From NCBI GenBank assembly GCA_032622095.1, contig CP136061.1:261178077-261242076 (forward strand): 64,000 nt of DNA, read 5' to 3'. This document shows positions 47,600-57,535 of this stretch, piece by piece. This DNA is from Siphonodentalium dalli. Taxonomy: Eukaryota; Mollusca; Scaphopoda; Gadilida; Siphonodentaliidae. A program made the position numbers and the translations under genes. The notes under the pieces were generated by a model. It was not told the origin of the DNA. It did not search any database and saw only the letters and a program-made list of their open reading frames with translations. Numbering within the stretch: the first letter of the stretch is position 1; the number at the start of each line of letters is the position of its first letter.

Positions 47600-48225
47600 C
47601 AATTCTTTATTCACTCTCAATAGGTAAACAATTGACAAGTCGAAGAGTAATAATATAACATATACAATATATGACGATGACGGTCATTAAATATATAAAC
47701 ATTACTGTGTTGTATTCCTCTGTCCTGGTGGTGAACCCGTTAGTTGTTCAATATTTCTGATAAAATGACACAATTTGTGTATTAAAACAGCGTCTTGTGT
47801 TCCCATGATGATCTTAAACTGTATCAAGTTAGGGGATTTTGTTAACGACAAAGGTATAAATCGTCTTCTCAGTGAACATATAGCGTCACAATTCATGATA
47901 TAATGGTATTCCTCTCCAACTCTATATCTCCGCGGCACAAGTTACAGAATTGGGTGTTTCTGGATTCATTCCATGTACTAGTCTCAATGGGTAAGTGGTG
48001 GCTTCTGCATCTGAACCTATCCATAGTTCTGACATCCTTCATAGACGTGCTATTTAAATAACGTTCGGTTCTAAAGTCAGTTTTGAAAACCTTATATAAA
48101 GAACATCGTTTGTTCCAATATGTTATATAATGTGTGAAAAATCGGGACGCGTGTTGCATGCTGGGTAATACATAATAATACAAATGAGAGCACTTTTTGA
48201 ACGCCCGGTTTAAAAATCGGGACAT
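47600..48225 (-). pseudogene. LINE C-terminal fragment with one frameshift
   Basis: On the minus strand, SMKDVRTMDRFRCRSHHLPI and ETSTW precede CNLC; after a frameshift near 47915 the frame continues GEEYHYIMNC, then FIPLSLTKSPNLIQFKIIM and KLCHFIRNIEQL. This is the usual C-terminal tail of many invertebrate LINE pol proteins, with a C-x2-C...H-x4-C motif. The 3' UTR runs to about 47600 and ends GTGAATAAAGAATTG. It is 5'-truncated at about 48110-48225. Family membership differs from the LINE at 40497. Confidence 0.8.
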
Positions 48226-48239
48226 GTTATGTCATGGGT

Positions 48240-50035
48240 CTGTCTGGTCGTCCGTTTGCTTGCGTCTGGTATCTGCATGATAATTTATATGTCTAACAAA
48301 TACACATGAAGAGCGTTTTGGTCTGCGATTTTCATGCGAAGTACATGCTCATATAACCACGGTACCTCTAATAGTCACTTTATACATTAAACATCCTTAT
48401 CACAATTAGTATAATATCTAAACTTATTTAAAGTGACACATGCAAACCACTCCGTAAAACTACTGGAATATTTTGACATATACATAAGGCGACATCTTAA
48501 CTATTGTATGAATAATGAATATATTATAATTACATGACCTGAGACTCGGGGTTCTTTACGGTGTTATTTGTGTGATATTTCCAACACATTTCTGTCAGGT
48601 ATATCAAATTTCTAACTGTTGAACATTTGACCAAAGTTGGTGGGGTGAGACACCCCTGTCGTCACGTGCCTGTCTCGACCCATTGGACAAGGGCATCAAT
48701 ATATCGTGGATTTATCCATGTATTGCATATTTGAATGCAAATGTTTAGTTACTTTATTTTCACGAAATTTTGCCGTATTACCACTTTATTTTAGAGTTAT
48801 CCATCTCCATCCGCAATTTTGTCAGAGACCGTCGATTTGATAACACTTTTCTGGGCCACAAATAATTACACATTTCAAGAAATAACAAACTTCAAAAATC
48901 GATATCTGATCACTCTGAGCTTTGATTGGTGGGTTCCTCCACTCGAATCAGATATGTTTTACCCCCGAAGCCAAAGAAATAGTAACTTGGGAGCGTAATT
49001 TTCGATTCTGCATCTTGAAATGACTAAATATTCCCCAACTGAAATAAGTGACACATGCGGTCTTATATCTGAATGAAAGTACATGTAGGACATTATTAGA
49101 CCCTGAGTCTAAAATAATACATTTTACACCGAATATTGGTTGGAAAATTTAACTATAACGTAATTGTATATTTGAGCTATCATGCATAATCTATTTTCTA
49201 AGTAAAAAAATTCCAAACGATTTATAGTCAACACTCGATCGGTCTATGACTTGTAGAATACAATTGTTGAAAATGTTACCAAGGAGTGAAATAGAAGCAC
49301 CACCCCCTTCCAACTGCCGCCTCGTCCTCGATGAAAGCAACTGATTACCCTGGGGCTCATCTAATCTAAATAAAAATTTCCAACAATCCATAACGCTATG
49401 TATACATCGGTCAATAAAGCGAACAACAATCTATCTATATCATAATATAATTTTTGTTGCAGTTGGCTCACCATACATTACCAGTCGATGTGATGAATTC
49501 TACCCGTAAAACAGTTTGCGATTACAAAACGTGTACCGTACGCGTACCCGTACAGGTTTGAAATCTCAAACTCGCCAATAATTACACATTTTCAACGTCA
49601 TATGTATTGGGAGTAGCCAGGGATAATAGTATAAATCGACAATGGCCCCCTGTTCCCCAATAATTTTTGCTTGGCCTTGGTTAAAGTAGACACCCATCAC
49701 CCTAACACCACCCCTCCCCACTGGGAACATAATCTTGTGCGTGAATTATATCTTAACCCAATTTCACGCTCCAGATCTTTCATAAATATTAAAGTAGATT
49801 CACACACAAAATGGCACCATAAAATTTAACTTGGTCTGTATAATTTGATATCGATTGTCACTAGACACACCATAAAACAATGGCCACCAAATGTTGGCAA
49901 GGGAGATTTGTCACCCCCCCCCCCCCCCCCCCAATAGCCCGTCAAGAATAGCGAAGTAGCGTATAAAAATAACAATCAGCATGTTCGAATCAGGATAGAG
50001 TAGCTTTAAAGGTGGATTATCTCTTTGTAAACAGT
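48240..50035. other. Unassigned interval with a 19-C run
   Basis: No gene or long repeat was recognised. The homopolymer of 19 C is at 49914-49932. Confidence 0.45.
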
Positions 50036-50042
50036 CGTAAGT

Positions 50043-50466
50043 CGGCATTTTTTTACCCTGTGCCAATGCATTCTCTTATATATGCGAGTCGACCATAGGT
50101 CGGCTCGCATATATAAGAGAATGCATTGGCCTAACAATTTTTTACAATTTTAATAATTTTTTCTTGTATTCTTTAACAATTTTATAATTTCACCCATACA
50201 GAGCCTCAGACAAACATGAGCAGACGACACTCTTCTATATGCTTCTATATATGTGTGGGGCTCCGTGCAGGGTAATGGATGTTTTTTATTTTATGTCCTA
50301 AAAATTGTAAGAAAAATTTATTTTTAAAAAATGATAAAAAATTGTTAGGCCAATGCATTCTCTTATATATGCGAGGCGACCTATGGTCGACTCGCATATA
50401 TAAAAGAATGCATTGGCACAGGGTAAAAAAATCCCGACTTACGACTGGATTTGATATGGCGGACGG
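50043..50466 (-). mobile_element. Double-hairpin element, complete copy F
   Basis: It is in reverse orientation relative to copy E: the spacer reads CCCATACAGAGCCTCAGAC and then TGTGGGGCTCCGTGC. Hairpins lie at 50062-50130 and 50351-50417. The right outer arm is complete (TCCCGACTTACGACTGGATT, then TGATATGGCGG); the left arm is shortened to AGTCGTAAGTCGGCA. Differences from copy E are few, mainly single substitutions. Confidence 0.93.
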
Positions 50467-50861
50467 ATACACGCACCATTAACTGTCCCGCTTGATAGGG
50501 CGACTTACAGCGAAGTGAATGGTATTTTGGTATAAAGGTGGTATATATATGCAGATCTTTAAGGGATGTGCAATATGAATTTCCGGCCATTTGGACCACA
50601 TATGCACTTAGCCCTGGTGCATGCCAATTAAACTGATATATCACTTCCCATGTATTACTTCAACTATTATATCAGCAATTATGCAGTTGGGGTTTTATGG
50701 TCACCCCCATGATTTTGCCCCATTGTGTTTAATTACAAAGCCAATGACATAATGTTTAACGTAATGGCTGAATATGGAAGTTCCGCCACCAACTCAAGCC
50801 TGAAAATTGTACAAATGTTAAAATGTAGATGATAAAACTCACAAATGCACGACATAGTAAT

Positions 50862-51277
50862 GCTGAATTGGTCATTGTCGCATGGTTTCGATCAAAAAGA
50901 CACCCAGGATCCATCAAACGTGCAAAAGACACACAGGGTGTCCTCAACCTACAAAAAGACACCCAGAATTTCAAAGTCAACGGGAATTTACATTAGTCGT
51001 CTGCTGTTTACGGAACTGGGCTGCCGGTGAGACTCAAAGCGGAAGTATATATATATATATATGTCTATTTAAATTCCGTTGATATTTCACTCAGATCACA
51101 AAAATAATATTAATAAATATATAGCAGACGACTAATCTAAATTCCAGTTGTTTTGTGAGACTTTGAGATCATGTGTGTCTTTTTGCACATTTTGGGAGAT
51201 CCTGGATGTCTCTTTGCACGTTTGAGAGATCCTGTGTGTCTTTTTGCTCGAAACCATGCGACAATGACCAATTCAGC
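50862..51277. mobile_element. MITE with GCTGAATTGGTCATTGTCGC ends and 30-bp internal repeats, copy 1
   Basis: The inverted ends run from GCTGAATTGGTCATTGTCGC at 50862 to its mirror GCGACAATGACCAATTCAGC ending at 51277. Internally, both flanks carry repeats of the AGACACCCAGGATC...CAAACGTGCAAA type in opposite orientation. A second inverted pair, CATTAGTCGTCTGCTG with CAGCAGACGACTAAT-like sequence, flanks the centre. There is no coding capacity. Confidence 0.85.
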
Positions 51278-51478
51278 CATATAACAAGTTCGCGGTCGTT
51301 TCTCAGATCCTCAATTTTGGAGACGACTCTGAGATTATGTCCTTAAATTGTGATCGCCATGTGGCCTTATTATTAATTTTTACTTACTAGTGGCAATCAA
51401 ATCATTCGTCGTCGTAAAACGCGAGGATCTTGCGAAACACACAGGACATGGTAACAAACATAATTAAGTTCAGAATAA

Positions 51479-51605
51479 GGGTCAATCCACACCGGGCGCG
51501 AGTGCGCGATTTTTACGGCCGTTTTCTGTCGTCCGTAGCGGTTCTAAGCGCGCGATTTTTATATTCACACCGAAAGCGACTGGATCGCTTCGTCGCGCGC
51601 GATGG
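51479..51605 (+). repeat. Outer TIR arm, family GGTCGTTCC, pair 2 left
   Basis: GGGTCAATCCACACCGGGCG then ATTTTTACGGCCGTTTTCTG and CGCTTCGTCGCGCGCGATGG. The last word is shared only with the arm at 54238-54368, in reverse orientation, which identifies these two as a pair. Confidence 0.8.
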
Positions 51606-52204
51606 TATGGGTTGATAATCGTTTGAGTGAATCAATTACAGGCAGTTCACAAATACTATGTACATGTATATGGACATTTTAATCAGAATTTGATAAACAA
51701 GTCAAGTGAAATGGTGCACGGGCTTCCAAAATTCTCATATCAATTGCGTTTAATTGAATTTAATTCTATAATTCCGGTTTGTGATATTTTTTATCGGGGG
51801 GGGGGGCAAATTGGGCGCGAAGTGACTTCACAAGCTTGGAATAGATTGGGACCAAAAAATTAACCAGACGATCCTGTTATTACGTCGAGTTCTTGCCAGG
51901 CATTTTATTTTCTCATTTAAGGTCGTTCCACACCGGGCGCGAGCGAGTGATTTTTACGGCCGTTTTCTGACGTCCGTAGCAGTTCAAAGCGCGCGATTTT
52001 TATGTTCACACCGCAAGCGACCGACTCGCTGACCACGAGGCGATTATAGCAGTGATCTTATGCTTTGTTGCAAACCAGCGAGATAATTGGACCGCTCTCA
52101 AATAGGGTGTTTATACGGCCGTATTTTTTTCTATTTGATGACGGCACACTGATTTGTCGCCGCGATAACGGAGGACTTTGGCGAGAGGCTAATAATCGAA
52201 GTAC

Positions 52205-52340
52205 AACGACATGTGTATCTGTATGACACGTGTGTGTCTGTGTGACTGTGTGTGTATGTATGACTGTATGTAACTATGTATGTAGGTATGTATGTATGTA
52301 TGCCATGTGTGTCTAATGACTGTATGTCTCTATGACCAAA
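52205..52340 (+). repeat. GTGT/GTAT microsatellite
   Basis: Interrupted TGTGTG, GTATGTAT and GACTGTATGT words over about 135 bp. Confidence 0.85.
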
Positions 52341-52591
52341 TAATTAAACCATTTATTTTTGTGATTTTTCGTGACTGAAATTCCTTAGATTACTATACTC
52401 AGTTTATTCCTTGTAAAGAACTAAAATCATGGACCGTATAATCTGCTCCATTGGCTGGTGAATTATATTTTGGTATAATCAGGGGAAATGATAAAGAATA
52501 TAACGAGGCTAGTTCATTCCAAAAGACGTTGTGGTAAACATGAGACAATGCATTCATCAACTAATAATAATCGCGTATTACCGGGTGGGTG

Positions 52592-53380
52592 CACTCTTAT
52601 AACTAATGTGTAGAAACGATTACACATGAAATGTGTAAACCCGGTTAATACACATAGCAATGTGTAGTTTTACATACAAATACATTGACCAAGTGCCGTT
52701 CTACACATAATGTGTACATGTTATTACACACAATTGTGTAAGAACGTAGAGCGTGCGCATTGCGTGCCTTCAGTTTCATAGTCTGCTACATGACGGCGAG
52801 TATATTTTTTTGGAATACAATCTACTACTGTCTCAATACCCATGTAATGTTGAGTGACGAGAATAAACTCATTGTAGACAAGGAATGTAAGTTCAGAATT
52901 CCGACTTGTGAGTATTGTATTAATGATATATGAGGATTTATTTGTTAAAACTTTCATGAAGAATACTGCTCTTACTCTTGTGTATATGATTGTTGTAATA
53001 CGTTAATACTAATCACGTGCAACCACGCCACGACCCTGGTTTGTTCATTTAAAACGAAAACTCACACATGACAGAGTAAAATATTACGTACCACTGTACG
53101 CCATGAAAGTTTTAACATATAAATCTCCATTTGCCATGAATACTATATACCCACAGTTCGGAATACTGAACTTAAATTCTTGTCTACGATATATATGTGT
53201 AAGAATTTACACAAAATGTGTAAGGCATAGGTGTTGATTTTATGCATAAATGTGTATAAATTGACCCATTTATTGTGTAAAATATCTTTAAGATAAAAAA
53301 AATGAATAATCGTTATGTATACGTAGCAGCTAGGGCTACACGTTGTGTGTAGAAACCCTACACATTAGTCACAAGAGTTG
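52592..53380. mobile_element. CACTCTT-ended element with TACACA/TGTGTA subterminal palindromes
   Basis: The left end CACTCTTATAACTAATGTG is mirrored by CACATTAGTCACAAGAG near 53380. Both ends are crowded with TACACAT/ATGTGTA palindromes (52605-52745 and 53195-53370). An inner inverted pair lies at 52875-52960 and 53102-53196, sharing TTGTTAAAACTTTCATG-type words. The length is 789 bp, almost the same as its neighbour at 53426. The right end has one extra or changed base, so the target duplication is unreadable. No ORF is convincing. Confidence 0.7.
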
Positions 53381-53425
53381 TGGGTATCCCCCATGCAGCC
53401 ACCTGACTCCCCTGAAATTAGCGTA

Positions 53426-54217
53426 CACTCTTAAAAATATAGGTACTTCAGAGTACCTATGTAGGTACTAAGCTTTGTCCCAGGGGGAGTACCAACTTTT
53501 TGGTACTCTGGAGTACCAAAAGTTTAGGTACCCTAGAGTACCAAAAAGTTTGGTACTCTGGAGTACCAACTTCTTGGTACTCTAGAGTACCAAATTTTTG
53601 GTACTCTGGATTACCTAATAATTATTCAAGTTCTACCCGGGCATTGTGCATATAATACCCACCCCGCATTTATGTCACCGAAGCCATGACGCTCACGATA
53701 TGAGGTGCCAAGAAATAGATGCTTTCATGATACGCCCTATATATTATCTGAAGTACCAAAATATCAAGACAGGTACTCTGAAGTATTTAGGTACTACGCA
53801 TAGATCCAGCAATTTGATACTCCAGAGAACAAAACAGCCCTGATACCGGCAAATTTAACAATGTGACTTGTTAGATTCCAAATTATGCTGCCGCGTTTAA
53901 ACATCCAATTAAGTACAAAACCACAAAGACTCCCTTGCATAGTGCTAAATGAAATAATCCGACAGATCTACGACCGCGAGTCGACGGGCGGCCATTTTTC
54001 ACTTTAATTTAATCGTTTGCACACGGCACTCGATATTGACACACCCACGGTCTCACCCAATCAGCATGGAGCCAACGATTGGCACTCTGTGGAGTACCAA
54101 CTCATGTGGTTCTATAAAGCTAAACAGACTCTAAAGGCTTATAGTACCAAACTGTCTGGTACTATCGCGGATTTTGGTTGCATGGGGTACCTAAATCAAT
54201 TGCTTTATTTGAGAGTG
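53426..54217. mobile_element. CACTCTT-ended element with GGTACTC/GAGTACC subterminal palindromes
   Basis: The left end CACTCTTAAAAATATAGG and right end TTTATTTGAGAGTG are inverted, and TA lies on each side (53424-53425 and 54218-54219). GGTACTCTGGAGTACC-type palindromes repeat about ten times at 53445-53615 and more sparsely at 53750-54190. The length is 792 bp. Terminal bases and TA target match the 2.9-kb element at 7384-10286, but the palindrome is different. Confidence 0.78.
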
Positions 54218-54237
54218 TACACACAGAATAATAACCT

Positions 54238-54368
54238 GACTATCGCGCGCGACGAAGCGTTTCAGTCGGTTGCGGTGTGAACATAAAAATCGCGCGCTTT
54301 GAACTGCTACGGACGTTAGAAAACGGCCGTTATAATCGCTCGCTCGTGCCCGGTGTGGAACGACCTTT
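54238..54368 (-). repeat. TIR arm, family GGTCGTTCC, pair 2 right
   Basis: Reverse-oriented copy ending CCCGGTGTGGAACGACC, and beginning CTATCGCGCGCGACGAAGCG, the mirror of the 51605 end. It lies inside the TTAA-flanked element, whereas its partner at 51479 lies outside. Confidence 0.8.
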
Positions 54369-54644
54369 ATCCTTGCACTTCAGTTATCAGCATATCACTA
54401 AAGTCCCCCATCGCGTGTTATCGCGACGACGAATGCACGTGTCGCCTTCAAATGGGAGGAATTTCGCACGTAAAATATCCTATTTGACAGCGACCCAATT
54501 ATCCCGCTGTTGTGATCGCGTCGTGGTCAGCGATTCAGTCCATTGCAGTGTGAATATAAAAATCGCGCGCTTTGAACTGCTACGGACGACAGAAAACGGC
54601 CGTTATAATCTCGCGCTCGCGTCCGGTGTGGAACGACCTTAAGC

Positions 54645-55485
54645 ACGCACGCATAATCATAATCCACTTACTGCGAGTAGCAAGCACGATAATCACGACA
54701 CACAGAACCATAATCCACTTACTGCGAGTGGCAAGCACGATTGTCTCACAAACAGACTCGTCGTCGTCATTAAAAACAGCTCCTTTGTTTTTCCTCGACC
54801 CTCTATTTTACGAATGGACACTTCATCAGGTCTGGCAATTCCCAAATATAGCTACAATAGCTACATATGGCTATTGATGATGGATGAAGATTGTTGAAGA
54901 GAGACAACCCTATCAAACTTACAATCATTTAAGTATACAAGAACATGGTCTGATTATACCCTTAGTAAATTATATTGCTTGCCATTTTCATGAATACTTA
55001 GCAAAATATTCCAACATTGTTACTTTTTCCTGACAAAAACAACAACAAACTTTAAATGAAATTCCATTTCAAAGCAAGTTTCAATTATTATATTAATAAC
55101 AACATGCACCCAGAGCATTATCTAGTGTAGCGCATATCTCACGTAAATGTGTTTTAAAATATAGATCTCCAATCATAAGTGTTGTAATGTTCTAAAAATA
55201 GCCACATTTTCTGTCCCAATTCTTAGAAAATAATTGTGGTAATATTATATACTTGTGATAGCATCTCCCGGTGCCAGTTTTCTCTGATACAAAACTATTA
55301 TTTTATGCATAAATCACCACTGAGGACAAATATTCAAACCAAATATATCACCAGTGCTTGTAAGGGTGAATTGCACATGTTCTTCCTAAATGCATGTACT
55401 GTTACTGATATATATGGCACCTGGATATGGTTTAAACCACTGATTATATAACTATCTGTCACTGCATGGTATTCATCATCGACTG
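54645..55485. other. Unassigned interval with one short direct repeat
   Basis: CATAATCCACTTACTGCGAG occurs at about 54659 and again at about 54709, each followed by GCAAGCACGAT. No gene is supported. Confidence 0.45.
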
Positions 55486-55489
55486 TTAT

Positions 55490-56072
55490 GGTACGTCCAT
55501 ACGTTCGCAAGTTTGCACGGTATGGTTTGGAGGCATTTGGAGGTGTGTGAAGTTAGTTAGGCGTTCGACATTCGCGTGAAGTTGATTAAGCATTCGGCGT
55601 TCGACATTCGTTTGACATTCAACTTAGAAAAGTTCATTAAAATCCAATTGGTTCAGTTCGTGCTCCTCCGCTCGAATTTTCTGAAGATTCCTCGATTTTC
55701 CCATTTTCCAGACCGTCGCTGGCTGTGTTTTTTTTTTGCCCGCGCGAAAGGTGTTCTTTTTACCCAATTCGTGCTTCCCAACTCGAAGTTGGTCTCAATT
55801 TCCTCGGTTTCCCCATTTTCCCGACGATCGCTGGACTTAGAAAATTTCGCTTTGATGATTTGTGTGCTAAAATATTATAGGGCGCTATATACAATCAAGT
55901 CCAGCGATGGTCTGGAAATGGGAAAACCTAGGAATGACTTATCATGTAATTAGCCGTGGAACAGTTGTATTTTATAAGCATTTTTGCTTTCGGTTTTGCA
56001 CATTGTAGCTTTCTATATACCGAAATGTCTGCAATAGAATGCCGGGTAAATGGGCGAGAGTATGAACGTACC
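55490..56072. mobile_element. Small TIR element with GGTACGTYCATAC ends
   Basis: GGTACGTCCATAC at 55490 is mirrored by GTATGAACGTACC ending at 56072. Inside, a ~75-bp unit repeats: TTCGTGCTCCTCCGCTCGAA at about 55657 and TTCGTGCTTCCCAACTCGAA at about 55768. Each is followed by TTTTCCCATTTTCC and a CGTCGCTGG/CGATCGCTGG word, with an inverted part near 55900. The 125-codon frame follows the repeat. Target duplication is unclear. Confidence 0.6.
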
Positions 56073-56354
56073 CTAAGATAACTAGTCTGGCCATGGAATT
56101 CATTCATTCCTCTGGCGATTATCAAGATTGCACATGCGGAATCGCGATTTTGTTAACTTTCAACTTAACCGAGTTATTTTGGGGGGAGTCTTCTCGGGAT
56201 GAATTTTCTAATATATTTCTTTCTGCGATTAAATAGTTGGCATGATATTAATATAGACGGTTTGAGCATTGAATATACATTATGGAATGTATTACAGGTG
56301 TAGCAGATTGGCATGTTGTCGACCATGCAGTGTCGTCCATTTGTTATTAACCTG

Positions 56355-56808
56355 GCTGAATTGCTCATTGTCGCATGGTATTGTGCACAAAGTCACCCAG
56401 TCACCCAGCGTCTCAAATTCTCGTTCGTCTTTGACAGTGTCTTTGTGCACGTTTATGAGATCCTGGGTGTATTTTTGCACGTTTATGATATCCTGAGTGT
56501 CTTTTTGCTCGTTTATGCGATCATCTGTGTCTTTGTGCACGTTTATGCGATCCTGTGTGTCTTTTTGCACATTTATGATATCCTGGGTGTCTTTTTGCAT
56601 GTTTATGAGATCATGTGTGTCTTTTTGCACATTTATGAGATCCTGGGTGTCTTTATGCACATTTATGAGATCATGGGTGTCGTTTTGTACGTTTATGAGA
56701 TCCTGGGTGTCTTTATGCACATTTATGAGATCCTGTATGTCTTTTTGTACGTTTATGATATCATGGGCGTCTTTGTGCATGAAGCCATGCGACTATGACC
56801 AAATTAGC
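56355..56808. mobile_element. MITE with 30-bp internal repeats, copy 2, 9-bp target duplication
   Basis: GCTGAATTGCTCATTGTCGC at 56355 is mirrored by GCGACTATGACCAAATTAGC ending at 56808. ATTAACCTG (56346-56354) and ATTAACATG (56809-56817) look like a 9-bp target duplication with one change. The body holds about 12 units of GAGATCCTGGGTGTCTTTTT plus GCACGTTTAT (30 bp), open in several frames on both strands, which explains the 128-162-codon frames. A 9-bp duplication would fit a Mutator-like element; no transposase is present. Confidence 0.75.
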
Positions 56809-56819
56809 ATTAACATGAT

Positions 56820-57340
56820 GGTTCTAATTCTGAATGAACTGATATATGGCGTTCACAAATCCACATATATGTATTTCTTATGAATAATGATTGTGAATAC
56901 AAGTAGCTTGTTTTTCTCTATTGTAATATTATTCTACTCTTATGACAACCTATCGTCAAGAATAGACCAAACGAAAACACAAATAAAAATGAAGCTAATT
57001 TTCCCATGATTAAACACTCAGACTTCGGAGACTGAATGAGAATTTAATCAACTAGAAGTTGAAATTTGAGGACCAGCCAATAACTCTCTAACGCTGCAGG
57101 ACATTGATCAATGGCGAGAGATGGACTGGGAAGAACAATTATATCACCCTGTTGGATACCGGATAGTTCGGGTGTGTTCTATTATCCAACGCCGTCTGGT
57201 GTCATGGCGCAAGCGTTGTGCTCCTCTGACCAAATGTTACGGGGTCGTCTTACATTGTCATTACTCGGAGTTTCAAAGTTATCAGTGCCATCAGGAAAGT
57301 TGGTAGAAATTGTAAGTTAACCGATATTCGCTACGTACAT
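56820..57340. other. Unassigned interval
   Basis: No gene, RNA or repeat recognised; frames of 60-70 codons at 57111-57320 overlap each other and have no motif. Confidence 0.4.
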
Positions 57341-57344
57341 TACG

Positions 57345-57535
57345 CTGAGTTCTGGTTAAGAGTGTCGGATATATAATGGTGTTAACGCCCCGGCATGAGT
57401 TCACGTCCGCCTTTCGTCGTCTCCACAACAGTGGCTTGGTCTGATTACGCGATGTGCACGCTGTTAATATATCGCGCCAGGTTGTGACCCTTGGGCAAAG
57501 TATCTATACCAGAAATAGGGACGCAATCTGCTATA
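57345..57535 (+). mobile_element. tRNA-derived SINE, 5' part of a split copy
   Basis: AATGGTGTTAACGCCCCGGC and ATGAGTTCACGTCC match the head of the SINE at 16391, and GTGACCCTTGGGCAAAG and AGAAATAGGGAC match its body. The A box is degraded. The copy stops at CTATA before the 57536-59665 unit and resumes at 59666. Confidence 0.8.

Larger units (their letters stand above)
51921..54638. mobile_element. 2.7-kb TTAA-flanked DNA transposon with ~230-bp TIRs
   Basis: TTAA at 51917-51920 and 54639-54642 flanks GGTCGTTCCACACCGGGCGC (left) and its mirror GCGTCCGGTGTGGAACGACC (right). The similarity runs inward for about 230 bp, through GCAGTTCAAAGCGCGCGATT, CGCTGACCACGA, GGGATAATTGG-like and CGCGATAAC. 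TTAA targets are used by piggyBac and Kolobok types; a 3-bp TTA/TAA duplication (PIF/Harbinger) cannot be excluded. No transposase was recognised. The interior is occupied by the two elements at 52592-53380 and 53426-54217. Confidence 0.75.

Noticed and set aside
56292-56883. 162-, 161- and 128-codon frames on both strands
   Set aside because: Translations of 30-bp repeats inside a MITE; three overlapping frames with equal length argue against coding.
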